A stretch of 64,000 nt of DNA, taken from Amphimedon queenslandica. Lineage: Eukaryota; Porifera; Demospongiae; Haplosclerida; Niphatidae. The DNA lies in NCBI RefSeq assembly GCF_000090795.2, contig NW_003546322.1, positions 45,927 to 109,926 on the forward strand. The letters run 5' to 3'. Below, piece after piece: positions 10,497 through 21,600 of this stretch. The position numbers were made by a program, and so were the translations under genes. Below the pieces are notes generated by a model, which was not told the DNA's origin, did not search any database, and worked only from the letters and a program-made list of their open reading frames with translations. How positions within the stretch are numbered: the stretch's first letter is position 1; each line of letters starts with the position of its first letter.

Positions 10497-10690
10497 CTAG
10501 TAACGTAATAGCACTAATTTAAAGATTGGGATCATTAGTTATCATTATTCTGAGCATGCAACTGCAAGAAAAAGAGTCAAAATAGCAAACAAAAAAATTC
10601 GCCAAAGTGTAGTATTTTTGAGTTTTTCTTGCAGTTCCATGTTTAGAATAATGAAAGCTAATGATCCCGATCTTTCAATTAGTGCCATTA
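10497..10690. repeat. Hairpin repeat inside the foldback element
   Basis: Two ~70-base arms, GCACTAATTTAAAGATTGGG... (from 10507) and its inverted copy ending ...CTTTCAATTAGTGC (to 10685), surround a loop of about 45 bases. The arms differ at several positions. No coding capacity. Confidence 0.7.
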
Positions 10691-10726
10691 CATTACAAGG
10701 CATGAAAATACAGAATCATTTCCCCC

Positions 10727-11930
10727 TATTAGTAACGCGGTAGTGTTACAAAGTAGGATTCACCCCACTTCAAAACGGCTGCTAAGACTTTTGCAGCCTT
10801 GCTATACTGAGAAAATGAGCTCCTGTGCTTACCAGACTTCTTATAGGACCTTATCTTGACCAGAGGACTCCATTGGTACCAGTAGTGTAGCTGTAAACCT
10901 TGTCTAAGAGGAAAATGAAAAATCGGCAAAACAGCCGTTTTGTTCAGCCACTTTTTTCATCTTCATCTTTATCATCAAGTCCTGTCAATCCAGTTGTCGG
11001 TTGATATCTCAAATTTGCCTGGTGATAGAAGGCTAATTATTACACCATTCTACTCGACAGGGTATGCTCAGGTCCATGTCCCCTAGACTCATTCTCCAAG
11101 AAAGGAACAAGTGATACTGTGACTGTTGGACGCACCAGCTTACCTCATGCCACCATTTTATTAATTAAAGAAGCATGTGCTCCAAAATTTGGGCGTGGTT
11201 GCGCATGCTCAGATCTCAGAATTGGAAACAGCAAGTATTTTTTGACCTAGCTATAGGCTAGCTACGCTTGGAATCAAATTGCAATACTTAGTGGAGGTTT
11301 CCAGCTAAGAGAAGGCATTAATCTTGCATATATCAAGTGTGTAATGAATTATTTTATTTCAAAAACACAAAACAATTAATTAATGTTATAGTACTAGTGA
11401 TAATATGAACTTGACAACAGGAAGAACCTGCAGGAAGATAGAGCTTCTTGAACAAGGATTCATGTCAAGACTATAGTATTCATTTCACTTGTCATCAGTA
11501 TATTAGATATTCCTTCACCATATCTATTCAATTCAATCAGTGCTGTCCCTCATAAATGCTGTAAAATCATAACAATGACAATAATAATAAAGAAACTTAT
11601 CGTTTGTGTAAAATCAAAAAGTATCACAATTGTAACTGAAAAAATATTATAAATATTATTAAAAAATTAACACAAACAAAAACATAAAAAATAAAAAAAA
11701 CAAGATTGAGTAGGATTCCGAACGACCAACGAAAATACGAAATGAAAATCCTACTTTCGTGACGCAAATTCTACTTTACATTGTAAGGTGATCCATAACT
11801 TTTAAATAATAAAATTAAAAGTACAATCTAGAGTGGACTTTGCGTCACGAGAGTAGGATTTTCATTTTTTATTTTCATTGGTCGTTCGGATTCCTACTCA
11901 ATCTTGTTTTTTTCAATTTTTTATGTTCTT
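10727..11930 (-). mobile_element. ~1.2-1.5-kb unclassified transposable element, copy A (inverted relative to copy B)
   Basis: Read on the minus strand, this matches 27838-29383 almost end to end. Order: the palindromic MITE-like block (11685-11930), a T-rich tract with two splice-acceptor-like TTTTTTCAG/TTTTACAG motifs, a Pro-coding-like stretch, GAGGTTTCC and CATGCTCAG blocks, a possible exon encoding KKSGKHRSSFSQYSKAAKV (about 10840-10780), and an end at GTAACGC...GTTAC. Copy A lacks about 220 bp present in copy B (equivalent to about 28345-28560). The amino-acid-level similarity of the KSGKHR segment between copies (RSS vs RNS, SQYSKAAKVLAA vs SRYSKAAKVMAA) hints at past coding. I cannot name the family. 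Confidence 0.7.
11685..11927. repeat. Palindromic block of the copy-A element
   Basis: The arms AAGATTGAGTAGGATTC...CGAACGACCAACGAAAAT and the inverted ...TTGGTCGTTCGGATTCC...CAATCTTG enclose a second inverted pair (AATCCTACT...GTGACGCAAA). The same palindrome, with an extra ~50-bp outer arm, lies at 27838-28192. Confidence 0.85.
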
Positions 11931-12324
11931 GTGCAGCTATGGATTTAGCTGCATCTCTGCCTTCTATGATGTCACATTTAGCCACACCCACCAACAAGAA
12001 GTAAAATGGCAGGAAGCAAAAAGGGCATTTTTGAGAGCTCATATCTCAGTGAATAATTGTTTTGAACAATGGGAGTTGGTATACATTATTACTATGGTCA
12101 AGCCATCACATTAAGCCAATAAAATAAACACCTCAAAAAATGGGGGCAGTTACACTTCAAGTGAAGAGAGGTAAATAAAAAAGTACATGTACATTATTAT
12201 TATCATGAGAGAGAGGGGGAAGCCTGCAGTGCAATGAAGTATAGAAAAACCACACACACACACTTAATAGATGTACAGTAATGAATAATTAAATTGAATC
12301 AAATAATTGCATGATACAAGTAAT

Positions 12325-14140
12325 TAATACTAGCACCACATGGCCCCTAATAATGGCTACCAAAGCCCACATTGGTCTCGAGTACTAGTTACCCAGGCCC
12401 ATACTACAGTCCCAGAGGAACTAGATGTACATTTAGGTGAGTTGCTATCTACAAACAAAGGCCATATCCACATAACCACAGAGCCTACACCAGTTTGCAT
12501 GTACATGTACTACAAAAACCTAGTGTCGGCTTACTAAAGCAACAGGACTATGAAAATTACTTAAAACTTGCCTCAACTGACTGAAGTGGATTTGGCTGAG
12601 AAGAGAGTTGGGTGCCCAAACAAACATTTTAACCTCCCTCCCTGGTTCTCAAAGCCAACCGCCAGTCCTCACATGACAAAAACAAACCTCTTACTGTAAT
12701 GACTAACAGGCATGAACAAGCAATAATAACAATTATTAAAATTTCACTACTAGCAAAATTAACCAAAGCACATACACAAAACTGGAGCAAAAGACCATCT
12801 GATGGCAACATTATAACAAGGGCAATGGGAGGGAATCATGGGCATTGGCAAATCATTTCAATTGTGGTGTACACCAGCGCTATGCTACGGCTATGGTTCG
12901 CTGGGTTCAGATATTTGTTATATCTCACAAAAACACACATATTACATGTGCAAAAAAGGAATAATTAATACATAATTAATTGCATCATACAAGTACATCA
13001 AGCATTACATAGTCTCTGATAATGGCTACCCAAGCCCACACAAGGTCTTCAGTACTGACTACCCAGGCCCACACTGAATCCCAAGAGGAACTACATGTAC
13101 ATGATGTAGGTGAGTTATCATCTACAAAACAAAGACCATATCCGCAAACCAGAGCCTATACAAGTTTTACACACGTATTTACTTGTACATGTACATATAC
13201 TGAACAAACCTGGTATCAGCCTAATAAAACAACAATAGCTTAGGACTACAAAAATGACTCAAAACTTGCCTGACCTTACTGAAGTAGATCTGGCAGAGCA
13301 GGAAGAGTTGGGCACCCGAAAAAACGTTTTAACCTATGACATCTGGTTATCAAGGCCAAACTGCCCGTCCCTTCAAAGTGTCACGTGACAAAAACCACAC
13401 CTAACTACAGTAACTAACACGCATGAACAGACAACAATAACAGTAACAAAAATTACTTTGTAGCAAATGTAGCCAAACGACATAAACAAAACTGGCGTAG
13501 AAAGACCACCTAATGGCAAGTTGGCGAACTGATAACAAGGGTCAGTGGGGGGAAATCACGGGCATTAACCAATGATACCAGTCAAGGTGCACCCCCAGTA
13601 CTAGGCTATGGCTATGGTTAGCTGGGTTTAAGATATATGTATATATCTATCAAAAACACACACAACACTATTGTAATAATTATGTTCAATTAATTCATTG
13701 CATTATACATGTAAATTCATACAAGCACCACATGGCTCCTAATATTGGCTACCTTAGCCCACACTTGGTCACCTGTAATGGCTAACCAAGCCCAAAATAC
13801 ACTCCCAGAGGAACTACATGTGCATGTACATGTAGGTGAGTTCTGTCTATAAATGAAAACCATATCTACAAAACCACACATCCTACACCAATCTTACACA
13901 TGCATGACATGTACATACAAACTTATTATCGGCCTACCATACACAGTACCTAACTGGCTTAAGCAATCCACATAAACAGAGCTGGAGCAAAATCTCCTCT
14001 GATGTGGCAACTTATAAAAACGGCCAATAGGTGGGAATCATGGCCAATCATTCCAATCAAGGTGCACCCGCAGTGCTAGGCTATGGCTATAATTAGCTGG
14101 GTTTAAGATGTATGTATATATGATATGTATCAAAAACACA
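12325..14140. repeat. Tandem array of three ~0.7-kb units
   Basis: Anchor motifs recur in order. GGCTACC...AAGCCCACA is at 12355, 13024 and 13746. CCCAGAGGAACTA (variant CCCAAGAGGAACTA in unit 2) is at about 12410, 13081 and 13805. A GGTGAGTT block follows. GCTATGGCTATGGTTAGCTGGGTTTAAGATAT (variants) closes each unit. Spacings are about 669 and 722 bases, and the third unit is shortened. Units contain runs of CATGTACATGTA. No reading frame is conserved, so it looks like satellite-like or segmental duplication rather than a gene. Confidence 0.85.
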
Positions 14141-16085
14141 AAAACAATAATATTAATACTAAAATGAAAATTAATGACAGAAACATAAAAAACCTTTATA
14201 CTGGGTAGACAATTATATTTGTCTTGCTACAGAAGATATACTGTAGGAAGTTGTTGTGTCTGTCATTTATTCATTACATACAAATAAATTTGTGTAATAA
14301 ACTATATTTGCTTCTAAACTTTTGCCTCTTGGCCTAGAATTGTTTTGCTTTACATTTTTTTATGTTGCTCAAACAAAATCAATAGGTACAAAATGCTTCG
14401 AAGTAAGAAAATCAAATATTTCAACCAAGTACCTTTGTGTTGGCACTCTAGAGATAGCTGGTAGTACTTTCTACTACATTAGAAAATGTCCATCAATAAA
14501 TATGAGCTAAATTTTTTAAACGAGATGGTGCGGTATAAAAGGTGGTGCCCTGGGCATAATAGCTTCTGTTTCTTTGACGTGTAAAAATGTTTTCTCTACG
14601 GGGTGCTGCTTCATCAATGGAAAACACGGCAGATGGGGGTTTCCTTTTATATTGTGATCGATGGAAGTGACTTCATGACATTGCATGAACAGTTTTATAC
14701 TGTACCTTCTTCTTTAAATCTTACATAATATAGTTATGCTTGCTCAAATTTTGTCCTGGTTTTAGTGCTGGAGAAACAACCTACTGGGCTATACATGAAG
14801 GTACTTAAGTACATGTACATGTATATCAAATATATAAAGGCAACAATTTTCTGTTAGCAAGTTTATCATTATAACAACAGACTATCTTAGATCGAAAATT
14901 CTTAGACGTTGATAATGAAACAGCTATTGCAGTGACGTTGGCTGGTGCCTCGTTAACCACTGTTTTTTATTGTTGTCAGTTGTCACAAATGTAACATAAC
15001 AGTAATATACTGGTATACAAATAGTAGCATTAACAATGACACCTGTAATTGACCCCAATTGTGGGAAAAACAAGGGGCATACATGCAGTTGAAATGTGAA
15101 TAAATTAAAGAGAGAAATGAAGACAATAACATACATGTACATGTACCTACTATTTGGAGCTGAGTGAGAGCTACTGCAGAGAGCCTTAAATTAAGATGTA
15201 GATAAAAGCAACTTATACCAGTATTAGTCATTGCATTAATTGTATGCCTCTACATACTTTACCTTCAGGCCAGGGCTGATTAGTTCTGTAGTCCACAGAG
15301 TCCCACCTAGCTTGTACAAGTATAACCACAGGAGGGCTCAGTCCTATGTAGCTTATACAAGTATAAACAAAGGAGGTCCCTTTGTGATGACAAAAAATAA
15401 TCAGGGCGGCCTAAAGGTATGTATGGGCATACAATATGTACACTATTTATGCACATGCATCTACCATTGAGTGATGCACAAACTAATGAGTCAGGTAAAA
15501 GTTTACACATCATGTTAGTGTATGCTGTTTCATCCATCAGTTGTTTAAACAGTCACCACACACACACACACGATGCTTGGAAACTTAAAGAAGCATTATG
15601 GAAAACCTGATAGTGTATACGTAGCTGAAAACATTGAAGGGAAGATGCATGCATGATATCTTATAGGTATTTTTCTGCACTACACTGTATGTGAAGTTTC
15701 ATCGAGCATGTGAAAAATGGAAAAGGATTTTGCATTGCCTCATCACTATACCAGTAATCTGGCAATATTTTTAATTGTGCATCAGTACCAAATAAAATTC
15801 AACAGTTTAACATGGTCATGCATTGTAATGAATGTAATTTTAGTTGTCTAAAGGCCTTTTCACAATAGGAAAAGTACATGCATAAGATAATCGTCAATTG
15901 TAATGTGGCTCATCACTCTCACTTTACCTCCAAGGTGCATTCTAGCTGTATCAAGGAAGTACTTTATAGGGCTTCAGAAGTTGTGCCAGTATCAAAAGGC
16001 AATTATATTAGATAGGATAGCTTACGTGATGCATCTGGTCATGTACAAGTACACCTTTTACATGTAACATACATGAACATGTAAA
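14141..16085. other. No gene recognised
   Basis: AT-rich sequence with scattered CATGTACATGTA motifs (14812, 15131, 16042). A two-copy direct repeat of about 27 bases (AGCTTGTACAAGTATAACCA..., about 15309 and 15350) and a CA microsatellite (15557-15571) are the only structures seen. Short open frames here show no family features. Confidence 0.5.
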
Positions 16086-16127
16086 TTGCATAGGGACTAT
16101 AAAAGCAACAAACAAAAACAGCTGCAG

Positions 16128-16462
16128 TTAGAAAAGCAGAGGAGAAAAGGAAAGAGAAGAAGGAACAAGAGAAAAAGGAAAAGGGGAAAAGGAAAGAGAA
16201 GGAAGAAGAGAAAAAGGAAAAGGAGAAAGGAAAAAAGTAAAGGGAGAGGACAAAAGCAAAGGAGAAAAGGAAAAATGAGAAGGAGAAAAAGGAAAAGAAG
16301 AGAGAAAAGAAGAGGATAGCATAGGAGAAAAGGAAAGAACAAAGAGGAGAAAAAAGAAATGCAAAAAGGGAAGTAGAACACAGAAAAGAAGAGAAGAGGA
16401 AAGCAGAGAAGAAATGAAAAGAAGCCAAGAAAAGAAGGAAAGAAGAGAAGAAAGAAAATGAA
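16128..16462 (+). repeat. Polypurine (GA-rich) low-complexity tract, ~335 bp
   Basis: The plus strand is almost pure A and G in irregular AGAAAAGGAAA units, with very few pyrimidines. All frames are open on one or other strand simply because of base composition, giving Lys/Arg/Glu or Phe/Ser/Leu runs. Such tracts can form triplex DNA (known); nothing indicates a protein. Confidence 0.9.
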
Positions 16463-16591
16463 ACAAGCGTATTAGTGTAAATAAAATACCTAAGATTGTT
16501 TTCACCACTGTACCATGTTTATTGTATCATTAATTTTAGGCTATGAAAATATGTAGTGGCAGGCCTATGAGAGTGATCAAAGATATTTATT

Positions 16592-16799
16592 GTGACCATA
16601 ATTGACAAAATGTACCTTATGACGGATTTTAAAATTCATCAATATAATGGAAAATATCAACCTGAGTGCTCTGTTGAGCAACCATTGTTTCTAAAAGTTA
16701 CATAGTAACTTTTTGCATCCTCTGGAGTATATTTATAATAAATGGAGCTCAGGAAGTTGCATTTTTATGGCTATAAAGACAAATTTCACTACCCACCAT
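16592..16799 (-). mobile_element. MITE copy, 3'-truncated, related to the element at 24710-24946
   Basis: It begins GTGACCATAATTGACAAAA, the same terminal repeat as the 24.7-kb element, and runs inverted relative to that copy. Shared interior includes AACCATTGTTTCTAAAAG, CTTTTTGCATCCTCTGGAG and GACAAATTTCACTACCC. It lacks the last ~25 bases of the far terminal repeat. Confidence 0.85.
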
Positions 16800-16982
16800 A
16801 TTATTATTTAAAACATTTCATTAGTACAACTATTTAATTTCAAATTTTCAATTCCAATCAATCACAATTATTCATTAGTATACTCATATTAATATTAATA
16901 ATAATAATAATAAATTTTTTAACGCAAATTTAATTTTTCAGGTTTGAAAATTGAACTTGTATGACTAGGACAGCAGGAGACT

Positions 16983-17525
16983 ATGGACAGTGATGAGTCT
17001 ATGAATATAGATCGTTTATTTGAAGTTGGTTTATCTCCATCTTATTACTTTTGTCTGCCCCACTTTTAATAGGAAGAATTAAATAAATTACAGCTTCCTG
17101 ATAGGCCTCAGGTAGCCTCAACGCCTGTAAATAATAGGAACAGGCCTAACAACAGACCTTTGCCTCTTTCCAGGCCATCTTCCAATCGGCCACCAATTCC
17201 TCCACATTCTAATATTATCAGGCCTATCTTGCCTCTACTTCCTACTGCAATCTATGCTGCAAGAGGAGAAAGAGGCGGTGAAAAGAGGCATGGAAGAGGC
17301 CACAGTGGTAATAGGCAGCAGCGAAGAGCTGGAAGAGTAGACGGTGGGCAAGGAGGAAGAGCCGCAACTGCTAATTGTGTCAGAGGCAGGAGGAATTGGA
17401 GGCAAAGAGGAAGGGGTGGTGGCCGCGGAAGTGCAGGTTCAATAAGTGGCCAATGCAGAGGCCCAACTGACAGGCTGGAACAAAGCCAGGCTGTTTTTTA
17501 TTTGGAGGAGGTTTCACAACTTTGA
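16983..17525 (+). CDS. Small Pro/Arg/Gly-rich protein, probably two exons
   Basis: A likely first exon (16983-17024, MDSDESMNIDRLFE) ends at a GT. A 48-bp intron ends at AG 17071-17072. The second exon (17073-17525) stays in frame, EELNKLQLPDRPQ..., to a TGA. The protein is about 164 residues, in order: acidic start, Pro/Arg/Asn-rich middle (RPSSNRPPIPP), then an Arg/Gly-rich tail with RGG and GRG motifs (RGRGGGRGSAG) and a short hydrophobic end. RG-rich tails usually bind RNA (known); a role here is inference. The plan resembles the gene at 54.45 kb (MDYDEP start, Pro-rich middle, RG-rich tail), so both may be members of one family, perhaps transposon gag-like. The splice choice is mine and unverified. 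Confidence 0.45.
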
Positions 17526-17529
17526 GTTT

Positions 17530-18678
17530 TAAAATTAGGAAACAAAGGGTTAAATATTATAGGGCGTGCCTCAATTATATTATTTATCATTAATATTATA
17601 TTAATGATAATAATCATTAATCGCAAGAACTAAACCCACCATGATGTTCATTAGTTTTTAGTATTTTTACACAAAGATACTTTAAGTAATTTTGTTTATT
17701 TTTCTTCCCCTTTTTTGTTTTTTTTTTTAATTTTTTTCTTCTTTTCCCTTCTGTCTTTTCTTCTCCTTTCTCCCCGTTAAATTATTATTATTATTATAGT
17801 TTATGTCTTATTATTATTATTATTATTATTGTTTTTGGCACTGTTAAGAATAAATAAAAATTATCATTGTTGTTATTATTATTGTTGTTATTTAAGTATT
17901 TACTATTATTATTGTTATAATTAGATATAAATGAAATGCATTTATAAAGTAAACAGAGGAAGATACTTAAAGTTTAATGATTATATAGGCAGTAGCCTAT
18001 ATGTAGGATTGAGGTTGATTTTTCAAGATGGCAGCCCTTTTTATAATTTTCAAACACTTACAACTCTTTTATCTTACTTTGTGCAGCCTTATAAATGGCT
18101 AAGATGAGCTCTCCGTCAATGAGCGATTCTCCTGGTACCCTTAAAAAGAACTGTAATGTAGCAGGAGCTTTTCTGGAGAACAGGCCCAAATTCAAATTTC
18201 TACAAAATTCTTCAGACTTTTTCTTCTTTCATCTTCTATGCACCGGATAATCTTTTAAACTAGAGAACCGCTCAAGTTGGTTTTTGCATCATTCATTTGT
18301 GCTTGGGTTAAGGACCACAAAGGTAGTTTCAAAAAGAAGCAAAAACAGGGAGCAAATGGAAGATAAAATCCAGTTGCAGACACCGCGTGGGTTTGTGGTT
18401 TGACGCCATTTTAATTTATGCACACGGGATCAGTATGAATATAAATAGTCTAACCACACAATCATAACAGAATGTAATTTATGACATTAAGAAAAAAAGA
18501 ATGGAAACAAGTAAATAAAGAAACATTAAAAATGGAAAAATAGTAGGATTGAATTGGAAAAAAGTAAGGAAACAAGAGGATACTTGCAAACTTGTGTGGT
18601 AAGAAATCCTACACCACAGCGTCGAAGTGAAGGCTTCATATAGTGCTATCATAGTTGGCTATGAGGATAAATAGCTAT
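17530..18678. other. Intergenic with microsatellites
   Basis: Contains T-rich and ATT/TTA arrays (about 17700-17760, 17780-17830, 17860-17900). The part just before 18679 may hold N-terminal exons of the SOS-like gene (histone-fold region), but none is convincing. Confidence 0.4.
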
Positions 18679-21600
18679 GCTTTTGGGTAACAGTCTTCAT
18701 GCAAAGAAATATCATGAAGCAATTTTGACATTGGAAAAAATCTATGCTGATTATAATGCTCCATCTACTTCAAAGTTAGCAATATGCAAAAATGAAAATT
18801 ATGTTCATGCATGTACATGATATACTATGACAATTACTATTTTGATAGACTTTTGGTGAATGTGAGCATTATGAGGAGGCAATCAAGTATAAATTACCAG
18901 TATTATTGGCAGAGCCTTTTCATCATTTTTTGGATACATGTTCAATAATGAAAGTAAATACATCTATGTTGATGGCATTGTTATAATGCATGCCATGTTT
19001 ACAATCTTTTTCTCATTGTGTAGCTAATGCGTGCAGCAACAAGGGATATTAATGATCAGACTGCTTTTAAATCTGTTAGTCTTAATAATCTATTCCAGTT
19101 TTACTTTCTTCTTATTATTTCTCATTGTCTTCTCCTTTCCTTACAGGCTTTAAGTATCATTTTCCATCACCTTTCTGTAATTGAGCAATATATTCTTTAG
19201 ACAAGAAGGTATGTTAATAAATCAGGGAAATTAACAAAATGGGAAAAAGAGTTTAAACTGTAAATTAAAACCATTTACATGTAGATGAAGTGCATGGCAT
19301 CATATGTATTGTTGACAAGGTGCATGTAAAAGCATGCATATATAATAATAAAGTAATATTTATTGTATACTTGTTAATTCTTTTTTGCTTTAGAGAGGAC
19401 ATGGAATTATTCCAGAAAATGAATTATGGGTCCATTAATAAGCTATTGGAACTCCAAGCAAGATTCGAAGCCTGGCAAGTGAGCCTGTCATACATGCCTG
19501 TATTTATGTTCCTTAATTTTGTATCTCATATTCCCTTAGGGGGATGACAATCATACACAAGCAACAGAGCTTTTTAAAGGTATTAATAGTGTTATTTACT
19601 ACTGCATAGCAGAAAAATTTGGCATATATATTTGCATACTGATACTTAAGCATGCTCAGAATAAAGTAGAATTATTGATTAGTTACCATAAATTTGCCAA
19701 CCACTAAGCCAATTTTTACTGCTATATGGTGTGTATGACATTAAAATTTATTTATTTAATACTGACCAAAATGGAGGGTACTTTAATGGTTCAGGATAGA
19801 AAAAAGTAAGTTTCATTTTTAGTTATTTTTTTATTTGTTAATTTTTAAAATTTATGTCATCCAGGCAAAAAAAAAAGAAAGATATATCATTTTTCTTGAT
19901 GGAGTAATCATATTGTGTAAGATCGTAAATTCAACAAGGTTAATTAACATGAAATAAATATTCAATTGTTCAAAAAAAAAACCATGGGAAGCAAATATAA
20001 ACTCAAAGGAATGATGAACATGAAAGCAGCCAATTTTAAGGTAGCTGACAATGAAGAAGATAACCTTGACAACTAATGTTACTGAGACAACAGCTACTTT
20101 TTTTTGCAGATGAAAGTTTTATCCTAACAGATTGTTTGAATTGGTATAAATTTTATGCCAAATCTGAAAAAGAAAAAAATTCTGGATTTTTGCTATTGTT
20201 GTCTTATTAGTGAGGAGGGACGTACATGCAATGTTTATGTTATGCATATAATCCACAATTAATTTGAAAAAATAATGGATGAAAAGGAGAAAGAAGAAAG
20301 GAGCCTTCCTCAACTCCTACCAGATGCAAAACTATACAAGTAAAATTTTTGTAAAAAGTGCATGTGTCAAGAGGATATGTAAGCATGTTGATTCTTTTCA
20401 TTTATTGGGACTGGCTTGTCTAGTTGTACTTGCTGGAGGGGATTTACTATGTTTGGAATTTTAATTGAATAAAGTACCTTGTAGAGTACGTATCATTTGT
20501 TAAAGATACTACATGTATGTACTTCAATTTTCACATTGTTGCATGTATAATAAGTCATGATAAATGCACATGATATGAGCCATAGATGTAGGCTTGCAAA
20601 ACCTAATTGCGATGACAACATCTTGCTTGAACAAAGTGATGGTAAGGTTATCATCAAAGCAGGATCTGTATATAAATTAGTAGAAAGATTGACTTTTCAT
20701 GAATATGCAGGTGTGTGTACATACATACACATACATGTAACTTTATGGTGTATGTGCCAAATATTTGTTACTTTTATTGCTAAGGTTGATTTTACAAAAA
20801 TTTTTGGTTTAACATTGTTGTAATTATGCACAATTTTAAAGCACCTTAATAAAATTTTAACAAAATCAGTTATGTTCTGTTATTCTTTTTTAGATCCAGA
20901 ATATTTACGAACATTTTAATTGACATACAGATTCTTTTGTGATTCCAACAAGCTTTTAAATCTATTAATTGAACGGTTTCATATACTGCAACTGTATGAT
21001 GCTGATGTGGCCAACCAGGTTTGCAGAAATTCATTTGGAAAGTAAAAATTTTAAAGATTTGGCCTCTTATTGAGCTTTTTGTGGTTAACAGATTATTTAC
21101 ACAGTCAAGTACTGCACTGATTCACAGTTTACATAGATAAAACTAATTTTATGCTTTACCAGAAAAATTTTTAGGTGCTTGCCCCCCCAAAATTTGCCCC
21201 TGCAGTAAACATACATATCCGAAACTTTTTTGAATAAATAAACTAATGAACTAGTCTGCACTTTTAGCCATGCATTTGCAGGACATACTGTACTGTAAAC
21301 ACAATGTGTTTAATATTGAGCTACATGAATATATGCCTATTTTATACGATACTTTTGATTTTGATAATTGTTTGTGCTTTGCAAAATTACTAATTGGTTT
21401 GTCTAAAACTTATTTTTAACTACAGTATTGTATGTAAAAGTACAAATAAACACTTGTAATAATTCTTCTTTTCTGGTATTTTTCACATTTTCCTACATAG
21501 AGTACTGAATGTATTATATCATTGGGCAACCTATCATTTCTATGATTTCAAGAAAGACAAGTCACTTTGTGTGAAATTGAAACAATTCTTGGATTCAATA

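Larger units (their letters stand above)
10242..12157. mobile_element. Large composite foldback element with ~215-bp inverted terminal arms
   Basis: The left arm (10242-10460) begins AAGTGTAACTGCCCCCAT. The right arm (about 11935-12157) is its inverted copy over about 215 bp. Shared blocks include ATGGGAGTTGGTATAC, ATCTCAGTGAATAAT and TTTAGCTGCAT. The left arm contains a perfect CRE-like TGACGTCA (about 10430). The space between the arms is filled by a hairpin (10497-10690) and an inverted copy of the element seen at 27.8-29.4 kb. No target duplication could be fixed. This is either one long foldback transposon or two opposed solo arms. Confidence 0.75.

Noticed and set aside
12501-12513. CATGTACATG as p53-family response elements
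   Set aside because: Half-sites RRRCATGYYY are matched only partly, and the motif recurs in repeats rather than at gene starts.
16039-16508. Overlapping long open frames (Lys/Arg-rich on plus, Phe/Ser/Leu-rich on minus)
   Set aside because: They arise from the purine-only composition of the tract; all three frames are open at once and none has domain features.
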